Source: Cryobacterium cheniae
Lineage (GTDB): Bacteria; Actinomycetota; Actinomycetes; Actinomycetales; Microbacteriaceae
Assembly: GCF_004403395.1 (NCBI RefSeq)
Contig: NZ_SOGN01000040.1
Location: 1 to 53,461, forward strand
Length of the DNA stretch: 53,461 nt
Direction of reading: 5' to 3'
Of the stretch, positions 16,442-24,649 are shown one piece after another; positions within the stretch are counted from its first letter, which is position 1, and the number at the start of each line of letters is the position of its first letter. The notes under the pieces were generated by a model. The model had not been told where the DNA came from. It saw only the letters and a list, made by a program, of their open reading frames with translations, and made no database searches. The translations under genes and the position numbers were made by a program.

Positions 16442-18055
16442 TTGAAAATCAGGAGACTGGGCATACCTGCCATCGCTCTGGCCGCCGCGGGAGCGCTCAT
16501 GCTCTCCGGTTGTGCGAGCGGAGACGCCACCCCGGCCGAGGGCGACACCGCGGCGATCATCACGACGAACGGCTCCGAGCCGCAGAACCCGCTGATCCCC
16601 ACGAACACCACGGAGACCGGTGGCGGCAAGATCGCCACCTCGATCTTCGCCGGACTCGTCTCGTACAACGCCAAGGGCGAGACCGAGAACGAGGTCGCCA
16701 AGTCGATCGAGTCCGACGACGCGCAGAACTGGACCGTCACGCTCAACGACGGTTGGGAGTTCACCAACGGCGAGGCCGTCACGGCCAACTCCTTCGTGGA
16801 TGCCTGGAACTTCGGCGCCAAGTTCAGTAACGCCCAGAGCGCCTCCTACTTCTTCGACGACATCGTGGGCTTCGACTATGAAGCCGACTCGGAGCTGACC
16901 GGCCTGAAGGTCGTCGACGACTCCACCTTCACGGTCGAGCTGGCCTCTCCCGAGGCCGACTGGCCGCTGCGCCTCGGCTACACGGCGTTCATGCCGCTCC
17001 CGTCCGCCGCGTACGACGACATGGAAGCCTTCGGCGAGGACCCGATCGGCAACGGCCCGTACATGCTGGCCAAGAAGGGTGCCTGGGAGCACGAGGTCAA
17101 GATGGACCTCGTCACCAACCCCGATTATGACGGTGTGCGCAAGCCCGCCAACGGCGGCCTGACCTTCGTCTTCTACGCCTCGATGGATGCCGCGTACGCG
17201 GATGTGCAGGGTGGCAACCTCGACGTGCTCGACGCCGTGCCGGACGCCGCGTTCGAATCCTACGAGTCGGACTTCCCGGAACGCTTCGTGAACCAGCCCG
17301 CCGCCATCTTCCAGGGCTTCAACATGCCGTACTACCTCGAGCACTGGAGTGGTGAGGAAGGCAAGCTGCGCCGCGCCGCCATCTCGATGTCGATCGACCG
17401 CAAGGAAATCACGGACGTCATCTTCCAGGGCACCCGCACCCCCGCGACCGACTTCACCTCGCCGGTCATCGACGGTTACTCCGACTCCCTCAAGGGTGCC
17501 GAAGTCCTCGAATACAACCCCGAAGAGGCCAAGGCCAAGTGGGCCGAAGCTGACAAGATCGCGCCCTACACCGGCACGTTCGACCTCGCCTACAACTCCG
17601 ACGGCGGCCACGCTGCCTGGGTCGACGCGGTCACCAACAGCATCAAGAACACGCTGGGCATCGAAGCCATCGGCAAGCCGTACCCGACGTTCGCCGCGGC
17701 GCTGGACGACCGTGCCGCCGACAAGCTGACCGGTGGAACCCGTGCCGGCTGGCAGGGCGACTACCCGTCGCTGTACAACTTCCTCGCCCCGCTGTACCAG
17801 ACCGGTGCCGGCTCGAACTACGAGGACTACACCAGCCCCGAGTTCGACGCGCTGCTCAAGAAGGGCGCAGCAGCGTCCTCCGTCGAGGACGCCACCGCGA
17901 AGTACCAGGAAGCACAGGAAGTCCTGCTCGCCGACCTTCCGACGATCCCGCTCTGGTACTCCAACGTGACCGGCGTCTGGTCCGAGTCGGTCGAGGGCGT
18001 CGTGTTCGGCTGGGACTCCGTGCCGCTGTACTCCGACATCACCAAGAGCGAGTAA
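16442..18055 (+). CDS. oligopeptide/dipeptide ABC transporter substrate-binding lipoprotein (system 1)
   Basis: Extracytoplasmic SBP_bac_5 family binding protein of 537 aa, DppA/OppA-type. The signal peptide ends at lipobox LSGC. Domain landmarks include TSIFAGLVSYNAKGE, VTLNDGWEFTNGEAV and AKGAWEHEV-like segments, with RRAAISMSIDRKEI typical of the C-terminal lobe. The start is an unusual TTG at 16442, fixed by GGAGG 5 nt upstream. It is the first gene of A-B-C-DF and is followed by a large stem-loop that could raise its expression over the downstream membrane genes. Peptide specificity is unknown. Confidence 0.92.
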   Translation: MKIRRLGIPAIALAAAGALMLSGCASGDATPAEGDTAAIITTNGSEPQNPLIPTNTTETGGGKIATSIFAGLVSYNAKGETENEVAKSIESDDAQNWTVTLNDGWEFTNGEAVTANSFVDAWNFGAKFSNAQSASYFFDDIVGFDYEADSELTGLKVVDDSTFTVELASPEADWPLRLGYTAFMPLPSAAYDDMEAFGEDPIGNGPYMLAKKGAWEHEVKMDLVTNPDYDGVRKPANGGLTFVFYASMDAAYADVQGGNLDVLDAVPDAAFESYESDFPERFVNQPAAIFQGFNMPYYLEHWSGEEGKLRRAAISMSIDRKEITDVIFQGTRTPATDFTSPVIDGYSDSLKGAEVLEYNPEEAKAKWAEADKIAPYTGTFDLAYNSDGGHAAWVDAVTNSIKNTLGIEAIGKPYPTFAAALDDRAADKLTGGTRAGWQGDYPSLYNFLAPLYQTGAGSNYEDYTSPEFDALLKKGAAASSVEDATAKYQEAQEVLLADLPTIPLWYSNVTGVWSESVEGVVFGWDSVPLYSDITKSE

Positions 18056-18094
18056 TCTTCGTTCAATCCGTTCGACAGCAGTAAATGAATGACA

Positions 18095-18133
18095 AGTGTG
18101 GGGTTCGGGGCGTTCAGCCCCGGACCCCACACT
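18095..18133 (+). promoter_or_regulatory. intercistronic stem-loop between binding-protein and permease genes
   Basis: Arms AGTGTGGGGTTCGGGGC (18095-18111) and GCCCCGGACCCCACACT (18117-18133) pair over 17 bp with one G-U, around a 5-nt loop. No T-run follows, so rather than a full terminator it is likely an attenuator or a 3'-end stabiliser of the binding-protein mRNA. Confidence 0.75.
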
Positions 18134-18192
18134 GACTAGACTCAACCAGTGATTGTGAATCTCATGTACATACGTTCCGGTTTGGGGACCTG

Positions 18193-19122
18193 ATGATCTG
18201 GTATACCGGCAAACGGCTGCTTCAGATGATCCCGGTGTTTTTCGGTGCAACGCTCCTGATCTATTTCATGGTGTTCTCCCTTCCTGGAGACCCGATCGCG
18301 GCACTGTACGGCGACCGTCCCCCCGCTCCGGGCGTGATCGATCAGATCCGCGCCCAGTACAACCTGGACAAGCCGTTCATCGTGCAGTACTTCATCTATA
18401 TCGGCAACTTCTTCCAGGGTGACCTCGGCACCACGTACTCCGGCCGCCCGGTCAGTGACGTGATGGCGAAGGCCTTCCCGATCACCGCCCGCCTGGCCCT
18501 GCTCGCTCTGGCCATCGAAGCGTTCTTCGGCATCCTCGTCGGCCTCATCGCCGGTCTCCGCAAGGGCAAGCTCTTCGACACCAGCGCCCTCGTGGTCAGC
18601 CTCCTCCTGATCAGCGTTCCCACGTTCGTGATCGGTTTCGTGCTGCAGTACGTCTTCGCGGTGCAGCTCGGCTGGGCGCGCACGACGGTGAGCAGCGAAG
18701 CTCCCCTCAATGAACTGCTGCTGCCGGCGCTCGTGCTGGCCTCGGTCTCATTCGCCTACATCGTGCGGCTCACCCGGGCCAGTGTCTCCGACAACCTCAA
18801 CGCGGACTTCGTGCGCACCGCCACCGCGAAGGGCCTGTCCCGCCGCCGCGTCGTGGGTGTCCACGTGCTGCGCAACTCTCTGGTCCCCGTCGTGACCTTC
18901 CTCGGCGTCGACCTCGGCTCGCTTATGGTCGGTGCCATCGTCACCGAGGGCATCTTCAACATCAACGGCGTCGGCGGCACCGTCTACAAGGCGATCAAGC
19001 TCGGCGAAGGACCTACCGTGGTGTCGTTCATCGCGGTGATGGTCGTGATCTTCGTGCTGGCCAACCTGCTCGTCGACCTCCTCTATGCAGCTCTGGACCC
19101 GAGGATTCGCTATGCCAAATAA
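18193..19122 (+). CDS. dppB: peptide ABC transporter permease, DppB type (system 1)
   Basis: Inner-membrane permease of 309 aa with six predicted helices. MIWYTGKRLLQMIPVFFGAT is the typical first helix of DppB/OppB; the ATPase-docking EAA loop reads FVRTATAKGLSRRRVVGVHV followed by LRNSLVP. The C-terminus LYAALDPRIRY is diagnostic of DppB. It overlaps the dppC start by 11 nt, so translation is coupled. It should heterodimerise with the next gene's product. Confidence 0.94.
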   Translation: MIWYTGKRLLQMIPVFFGATLLIYFMVFSLPGDPIAALYGDRPPAPGVIDQIRAQYNLDKPFIVQYFIYIGNFFQGDLGTTYSGRPVSDVMAKAFPITARLALLALAIEAFFGILVGLIAGLRKGKLFDTSALVVSLLLISVPTFVIGFVLQYVFAVQLGWARTTVSSEAPLNELLLPALVLASVSFAYIVRLTRASVSDNLNADFVRTATAKGLSRRRVVGVHVLRNSLVPVVTFLGVDLGSLMVGAIVTEGIFNINGVGGTVYKAIKLGEGPTVVSFIAVMVVIFVLANLLVDLLYAALDPRIRYAK

Positions 19123-20059
19123 GAACCCGAACGCGCAGACGCACTACGTCGCGGCGCTGGAAGAAACCCCGGTCGAAACCGTCGACCGACTCGATGAATC
19201 GCAGAAGGCCCGCAGCACCTGGGCGGATGCCTGGGACGCCATGCGCGTGCGTCCCTCCTTCTGGATCTCGTCGGCCCTGATCCTCCTGATCGTCATCGTC
19301 GCCCTGTTCCCGAGCCTGTTCGCCCAGGTCTCGCCCACCCAGTGCGACCTCGGCGACAGCCACGCTGGTCCGGAAGACGGACATCCGCTCGGCTACACCC
19401 GCCAGGGCTGCGACATCTACGCCCGGATCATCTTCGGCACGCAGGCCTCGGTCACCGTCGGCCTCCTCGCCACGATCCTGGTCACCTTCACGGGCATCAT
19501 CGTCGGCTCTCTCGCGGGTTACTACGGCGGCCTGCTCGACTCGATCGTCTCCCGCATCGGGGACATCTTCTTCGCCGTCCCCACCGTGCTGGGCGCCATC
19601 GTGCTCATGTCGGTCCTGCCGGAACGCACCCCGATCACCATCGCACTGGTGCTGTCGCTCTTCGCGTGGCCGCAGATCGCGAGAATCATGCGCGGCGCCG
19701 TGCTCTCCGCCCGCAACTCGGACTATGTGACGGCATCCGTCGCACTGGGCGTCAGCAAGTTCCGTATTCTGCTGCGCCACGTCGTGCCGAACTCGATCGC
19801 CCCCGTGATCGTGATCGCCACCGTCTCACTGGGCACGTTCATTGTGGCCGAGGCCACCCTGTCATTCCTCGGCATCGGCCTCCCGCCGGGCATCATGTCC
19901 TGGGGTAACGACATCGACGCCGCGAAGAGTTCGCTCCGCACCAACCCGCAGGTGCTGCTGTACCCCGCGGCGGCACTGTCCGTGACCGTTCTCGCGTTCC
20001 TTATGCTGGGCGACGTCGTGCGCGACGCCCTCGACCCCGAAGCGAGGGCCCGCCGATGA
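19112..20059 (+). CDS. dppC: peptide ABC transporter permease, DppC type (system 1)
   Basis: Permease of 315 aa. A cytoplasmic N-terminal extension of about 45 residues precedes the first helix (FWISSALILLIVIVALFP). The signature HPLGYTRQGCDIYARIIFG and EAA loop YVTASVALGVSKFRILLRHV followed by VPNSIAP are typical of DppC/OppC. The start ATG at 19112 lies inside the dppB end. Stop overlaps the ATPase start by 4 nt (ATGA). Confidence 0.94.
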   Translation: MPNKNPNAQTHYVAALEETPVETVDRLDESQKARSTWADAWDAMRVRPSFWISSALILLIVIVALFPSLFAQVSPTQCDLGDSHAGPEDGHPLGYTRQGCDIYARIIFGTQASVTVGLLATILVTFTGIIVGSLAGYYGGLLDSIVSRIGDIFFAVPTVLGAIVLMSVLPERTPITIALVLSLFAWPQIARIMRGAVLSARNSDYVTASVALGVSKFRILLRHVVPNSIAPVIVIATVSLGTFIVAEATLSFLGIGLPPGIMSWGNDIDAAKSSLRTNPQVLLYPAAALSVTVLAFLMLGDVVRDALDPEARARR

Positions 20060-21804
20060 GCCAGACCATCATCGAACCCGTCAACGACAGCGCCGACCTC
20101 TCCAAAGAGCCTCTGCTGCAGATCCGCGACCTCGAGGTCGGGTTCCAGACCCAGCACGGCCTCGTCCCCGCCGTCCGCGGGGTCAGCCTCACCCTTTACG
20201 CCGGCCAGACGCTGGCGATCGTGGGGGAGTCCGGCTCGGGCAAGACCACGACCGCGCAGGCCATCATCAAACTCCTCGCCGGGACCGGCAAGATCACGGG
20301 CGGTCAGATCCTGTTCGAGGGCCGCGACCTGGCCGGGCTGTCGGACAAGCAGATGCAGGATGTGCGCGGTCGCCTGATCGGCTACGTGCCGCAGGACCCG
20401 ATGAGCAACCTGAACCCCGTTTGGAACATCGGTTTCCAGGTCGAGGAGGCCATCAAGGCCAACAACGTGGCCCAGGGTAAGGCCGCGCACCAGCGCACGA
20501 TCCAGGTGTTGCAGGAGGCCGGCCTGAGCGACGCGGAAGACCGCCTCAAGCAGTTCCCGCACCAGTTCTCCGGCGGCATGCGCCAGCGCGTGCTCATCGG
20601 CATCGGCCTCTCCGCCCGGCCGAAGCTCCTCATCGCCGACGAGCCCACCTCGGCGCTCGACGTCACGGTGCAGCGGCAGATCCTCGACCACCTCGGCACG
20701 CTCACCCGCGACTACGGCACGTCGGTGCTGTTCATCACCCACGACCTGGGCCTCGCGGCCGAGCGGGCCGAGCAGCTAGTCGTGATGTACAAGGGCAAGG
20801 TGGTCGAATCCGGGCCGTCGCTGGAGATCCTCGCCAACCCGCAGCATCCCTACACCCAGCGCCTCGTGGCCGCGGCTCCGAGCCTCGCCTCACGGCGCAT
20901 CCAGTCGGCCAAGAGCGACGCCGCGGATGACGTGGAAATCTTCTCCGGCGGATCGCTCGACACGACCCTCGTGGCCCGTGCGGCCGAGCGCGAGCAGGCC
21001 GCCGAGACGGCAGACCTCATCAAGGTGCAGAACATCTCCAAGATGTACCGAATCCGCACCAAGGGTCTGAAGTACACCGAACTGCTGGCCGTCAATGACG
21101 TCTCCTTCGCCATCAAGAAGGGCACCACCACGGCGCTCGTCGGCGAATCCGGTTCGGGCAAGTCCACCGTGGCCAAGCTCCTCCTGCAGTTGGAGAGCAT
21201 CACCAGCGGACAGATCGAATTCGACGGACAGGATGTCGCCGGGCTCAAGGGTGCGGCGCTGCTCAAGTTCCGGCGGCGCGTGCAGCCGGTCTTCCAGGAC
21301 CCGTACGGTTCGCTGGACCCGCAGTACAACGTGGGCAACACGATCGCTGAGCCCTTGCTGGCTCATAAGATCGGCACCTCCGCGGAGCGGCAGGCCCGGG
21401 TGCGCGAGTTGCTCGACCAGGTCTCCCTGCCCTGGGCCACCCGGTACCGATACCCGAGCGAACTATCCGGCGGGCAGCGCCAGCGCATCGCCGTGGCGCG
21501 CGCCCTGGCACTGAAGCCGGACGTGCTTGTACTCGACGAGGCGGTTTCCGCCCTCGACGTGCTCGTGCAGGGACAGATCCTGAACCTGCTCACCGAGCTG
21601 CAGACGGAACTCGGACTGACCTACCTGTTCATCACGCACGACCTCGCCGTCGTGCGCCTCGTCGCCGACAACGTCTGCGTCATGCAGAAGGGCAGGATCG
21701 TCGAGACCGCGTCCACGGACGAGGTCTTCGACAGTCCTCGCGAGTCCTACACCCAGGAGCTGCTCGCGGCCATCCCCGGCGGCAACTTCCAGTTTGGCCG
21801 CTGA
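20056..21804 (+). CDS. fused peptide ABC transporter ATPase, DppD-DppF in one chain (system 1)
   Basis: Cytoplasmic protein of 582 aa with two complete ABC domains. The first has Walker A GESGSGKTT (about 57-65), signature FSGGMRQRV and Walker B LLIADEPTSALD; the second has Walker A GESGSGKST near 365, signature LSGGQRQRI and Walker B VLVLDEAVSALD. The oligopeptide-type C-terminal cysteine motif is missing after both halves, in contrast to the second system. It supplies energy to the adjacent DppB/DppC pair as an intramolecular dimer. Confidence 0.94.
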   Translation: MSQTIIEPVNDSADLSKEPLLQIRDLEVGFQTQHGLVPAVRGVSLTLYAGQTLAIVGESGSGKTTTAQAIIKLLAGTGKITGGQILFEGRDLAGLSDKQMQDVRGRLIGYVPQDPMSNLNPVWNIGFQVEEAIKANNVAQGKAAHQRTIQVLQEAGLSDAEDRLKQFPHQFSGGMRQRVLIGIGLSARPKLLIADEPTSALDVTVQRQILDHLGTLTRDYGTSVLFITHDLGLAAERAEQLVVMYKGKVVESGPSLEILANPQHPYTQRLVAAAPSLASRRIQSAKSDAADDVEIFSGGSLDTTLVARAAEREQAAETADLIKVQNISKMYRIRTKGLKYTELLAVNDVSFAIKKGTTTALVGESGSGKSTVAKLLLQLESITSGQIEFDGQDVAGLKGAALLKFRRRVQPVFQDPYGSLDPQYNVGNTIAEPLLAHKIGTSAERQARVRELLDQVSLPWATRYRYPSELSGGQRQRIAVARALALKPDVLVLDEAVSALDVLVQGQILNLLTELQTELGLTYLFITHDLAVVRLVADNVCVMQKGRIVETASTDEVFDSPRESYTQELLAAIPGGNFQFGR

Positions 21805-21874
21805 TCGGGTTCCGGCGGCCGGGGGTTCTCCCCGGTCGCCGGACGCCCCGGCGGGCGTTCCTCGGCAGGATCCT

Positions 21875-22450
21875 GTGAGGCTGGTCCCGGGCGAGACGGC
21901 CATCCGATCACCCGCCTCCCTGGCCGTCTTCGCCGCTACGGTCCTGCTGTGCACGGCGCTGGTGGCCGACGCGGTCCTCCGCGGGCGCTGGGACACCGCA
22001 TTGGCGTCCGTGCCCGCGGTGGCCTTCGTTGTCTGGGGTGCCTGGCTGGTTTTCGCCAGGCCCTGCCTGCGCCTGCACGACCGCGGGCTGACCATCGTCA
22101 ACGTCATGCGCACGACCACCGTGCCCTGGGGCGAGGTGGACGACATCGTGCTGCGGCACCAGGTCACCGTGGTGACGCGATCGGGTGAGCGGTTCGTGTG
22201 CTGGGGTGCGCCGTCCTCCTCCCGGTCCGGAGTGGGGACCACCCGGTCGGCCGGGCAGGTGCGGGAGTCCAGCGGCCGGATCGGCGGGTCGCCGGCGCAC
22301 CGGGCCATTCGCGGCTTCTGGGATCGGCACGAGGTTCCGCCGCGCGCCGGGGAACGATCTGTGCGTCGATGGCATCGACGGCCGCTCCTGGTCGGGGCCG
22401 TTCTCGTTCTCGGGGTCTCCGGTCAGCTGGTCTGGTCGGCGTTCGCCTGA
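21875..22450 (+). CDS. PH-domain-containing membrane protein
   Basis: Protein of 191 aa with two N-terminal membrane helices (about 13-35 and 43-60), then a beta-rich segment CLRLHDRGLTIVNVMRTTTV and PWGEVDDIVL typical of bacterial PH domains, and a final C-terminal helix. GTG at 21875 follows AGGA at a good distance; a longer TTG start at 21794 would overlap the ATPase end by 11 nt and add a low-complexity Pro/Ala-rich segment. It probably shares the first dpp transcript. Function unknown; no evidence that it belongs to the transporter. Confidence 0.7.
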   Translation: MRLVPGETAIRSPASLAVFAATVLLCTALVADAVLRGRWDTALASVPAVAFVVWGAWLVFARPCLRLHDRGLTIVNVMRTTTVPWGEVDDIVLRHQVTVVTRSGERFVCWGAPSSSRSGVGTTRSAGQVRESSGRIGGSPAHRAIRGFWDRHEVPPRAGERSVRRWHRRPLLVGAVLVLGVSGQLVWSAFA

Positions 22451-22495
22451 GCCTTGCTTAATCGGGGCGGGTTTTCCCGCGCAATCTGCCCTTAA

Positions 22496-22507
22496 AGTTT
22501 CGAAACT
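22496..22507. promoter_or_regulatory. 12-bp perfect palindrome upstream of the second dpp operon
   Basis: AGTTTCGAAACT lies in the 263-bp intergenic region 22451-22713, an AT-richer stretch likely to hold the promoter of the second peptide transporter. A second, weaker inverted repeat (TGCCCC at 22529 and GGGGCA at 22548) lies beyond it. A dimeric repressor site is a reasonable guess. Confidence 0.4.
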
Positions 22508-22713
22508 GTTACAACTTCTGTCTAACCGTGCCCCCAAACTGGTAACTGGGGCAGAGTCGCTTCACGCAGGCATAGGCTCTCCCGTTAAGCACACGAGAAC
22601 AGTTCCTTCCGCCGGTATCCCGGCGCGGGGAGCGACGGGGGAGTTTTCATGGTTTGTAATCGTTGCACGCTGTCGGCCGTCGTTCCCGGCGCCCTGGTCT
22701 GATCCGCGCCCCC

Positions 22714-23697
22714 ATGGTCTTCTACATCTTCCGGCGTTTCGTCAACTACTTCTTCCTGTCGATGATCGCGACCTGCCTGGCCTACATCGTGTCCAGCCTC
22801 GCGCTCGACCCGGCGGCCAAGTACTACGGCCGCAACCCGCAGCCGTCGCAGCAGACGATCGAGAACATCCTGAACGGTCTCGGCGTCAACCCCGATGTGC
22901 CCGTGTTGCAGCGGCTCTGGGACTGGCTCGTCAACATCGTCGTGCACGGCTCGCTGGGCACCGGGGTCAACGGCGTCTCGATCGGTGACCAGATCATCTC
23001 CCGCGCCGGGGTCAGCCTGCGGCTGCTCCTGATCGGCTCGCTGATCGGGGCCATCGTCGGAGTGACGCTCGGGGTCTGGGGTGCCGTGCGGCAGTACAAG
23101 CTGAGCGACCAGGTCGTCACCTACGGTTCCTATCTGATCTTCGCCACTCCCACCTTCGTCATCGGTGTGCTGCTGATGATCGGCGCGACGGCGCTGAACG
23201 GCGCGGCGGGCATGCAACTGATCACCTTCACCGGGGAATACTCGGCCGGGCTCACCGGCTCCTGGGGGGAGCTCGCGCTCGACCGCGGCATCCACCTGCT
23301 TCTGCCGACCATCGCGCTGGTGTTGATCGGGGCGGCCGGCTACTCGCGCTACCAGCGCAGCGTCATGCTCGACGTGCTCTCGGCCGACTTCATCAGAACC
23401 GCCAGGGCCAAGGGGCGGTCGCGCAATTCGGCCCTCGTGCGTCACGGTGTGCGCGTCGCGCTGATCCCCATGTCCACGTTCTTCGCCTACAGCTTCGGCA
23501 CTCTCGTTTCGGGGTCGATCATGCTGGAGATCGTCTTCTCGTTCCACGGCATGGGGGAGTTCGCCCTCAATGCGATCAGCCAGAACGACATCAACGCGGT
23601 CGCCGGCACGACGTTGTTCGTGGCGATCCTGATCCTGTTCTCGTCGACGCTCTCCGAAGTGCTCTACGCCGCGCTCGACCCGAGAGTGAGGAACTGA
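22714..23697 (+). CDS. dppB: peptide ABC transporter permease, DppB type (system 2)
   Basis: Permease of 327 aa. MVFYIFRRFVNYFFLSM starts the first helix; a large extracytoplasmic loop (about 35-85) follows, then the EAA loop FIRTARAKGRSRNSALVRHG followed by VRVALIP and the C-terminal LYAALDPRVRN. I start at ATG 22714, because upstream in-frame codons encode a basic, non-membrane segment. It is not a recent copy of the first dppB; the two differ throughout. First gene of B-C-DF-A and 1 nt upstream of dppC. Confidence 0.93.
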   Translation: MVFYIFRRFVNYFFLSMIATCLAYIVSSLALDPAAKYYGRNPQPSQQTIENILNGLGVNPDVPVLQRLWDWLVNIVVHGSLGTGVNGVSIGDQIISRAGVSLRLLLIGSLIGAIVGVTLGVWGAVRQYKLSDQVVTYGSYLIFATPTFVIGVLLMIGATALNGAAGMQLITFTGEYSAGLTGSWGELALDRGIHLLLPTIALVLIGAAGYSRYQRSVMLDVLSADFIRTARAKGRSRNSALVRHGVRVALIPMSTFFAYSFGTLVSGSIMLEIVFSFHGMGEFALNAISQNDINAVAGTTLFVAILILFSSTLSEVLYAALDPRVRN

Positions 23698-23698
23698 G

Positions 23699-24649
23699 AT
23701 GTCCCTGGTCGAAGAAACCAATGCGGAACTGGGCACACCGCTCGTTCCGCTGCTGCCGGGTTCGCCCAACGCGCCGTTGGCCCGGCCGGACCGGCCACGC
23801 TCCCGCGGCCGCCTGATCTGGCGCCGGCTCACTCAGACCTCCCGCTTCTGGGTGGGGGCGATCGCGATCGCGGTCATCCTCGCCTGGGCGCTGCTCGGAC
23901 CCGTGCTCTACCCGTTCGACGCCATCGAGCGCGACCCGCTGAACATGGGCCTCGGGCCCACCCAGCTGCACTGGTTCGGCACCAACGGCATCGGCCAGGA
24001 CCTGTACGCCCAGACGCTGGTCGGGTTGCAGAAATCCCTGGTCATCGGGCTCATCGCCGGGCCCCTTGGCACCATGATCGCCGCCGTCGTCGGCTCCGTC
24101 GCCGGTTACCTGGGCGGGGCGGTCGACCGTGTGCTGGTCTGGTGCATCAACCTGCTCCTGGTGCTGCCGTCTTTCATCCTGCTCGTGATCCTGAGCCCGC
24201 TGTTCAAGGGACTCTCCTGGGTGTTCCTCACCGTCTTCATCGCCGGCTTCAGCTGGATGATCATGGCGCAGGTGGTGCGATCCCAGACCAGGTCGCTGCG
24301 TGACCGCGACTTCGTCAAGGCGTCCCGGTACATGGGTGTGCCCATGCACCGGATCCTCGGCCGTCACATCATCCCGAACGTGGCGTCGCTGCTGATCATC
24401 GACGCGACGCTCGGCGTGGTGGCCGCGATCCTGGCCGAAACCAGCCTCAGCTACTTCGGCTTCGGTATCCGGGCTCCCGATGTGTCCCTGGGCACGCTGC
24501 TGGCCGAGGGAACCAGCGCTGCCGTGACCCGCCCGTGGATGTTCGTCTTTCCGGCCGGCGTGCTCATCCTGACCCTGTTCGCCGTCAGCCTCATCGGTGA
24601 CGCCCTGCGCGACGCCGTCGACCCAACCTCGGGAGTCAACCGTGACTAA
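23699..24649 (+). CDS. dppC: peptide ABC transporter permease, DppC type (system 2)
   Basis: Permease of 316 aa with a cytoplasmic N-terminal region of about 45 residues, then six helices. HWFGTNGIGQDLYAQTLVG is the family signature after helix 1, and VKASRYMGVPMHRILGRHI followed by IPNVAS is the EAA loop. It starts 1 nt after dppB and overlaps the ATPase start by 8 nt. It pairs with DppB of this operon. Confidence 0.93.
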   Translation: MSLVEETNAELGTPLVPLLPGSPNAPLARPDRPRSRGRLIWRRLTQTSRFWVGAIAIAVILAWALLGPVLYPFDAIERDPLNMGLGPTQLHWFGTNGIGQDLYAQTLVGLQKSLVIGLIAGPLGTMIAAVVGSVAGYLGGAVDRVLVWCINLLLVLPSFILLVILSPLFKGLSWVFLTVFIAGFSWMIMAQVVRSQTRSLRDRDFVKASRYMGVPMHRILGRHIIPNVASLLIIDATLGVVAAILAETSLSYFGFGIRAPDVSLGTLLAEGTSAAVTRPWMFVFPAGVLILTLFAVSLIGDALRDAVDPTSGVNRD

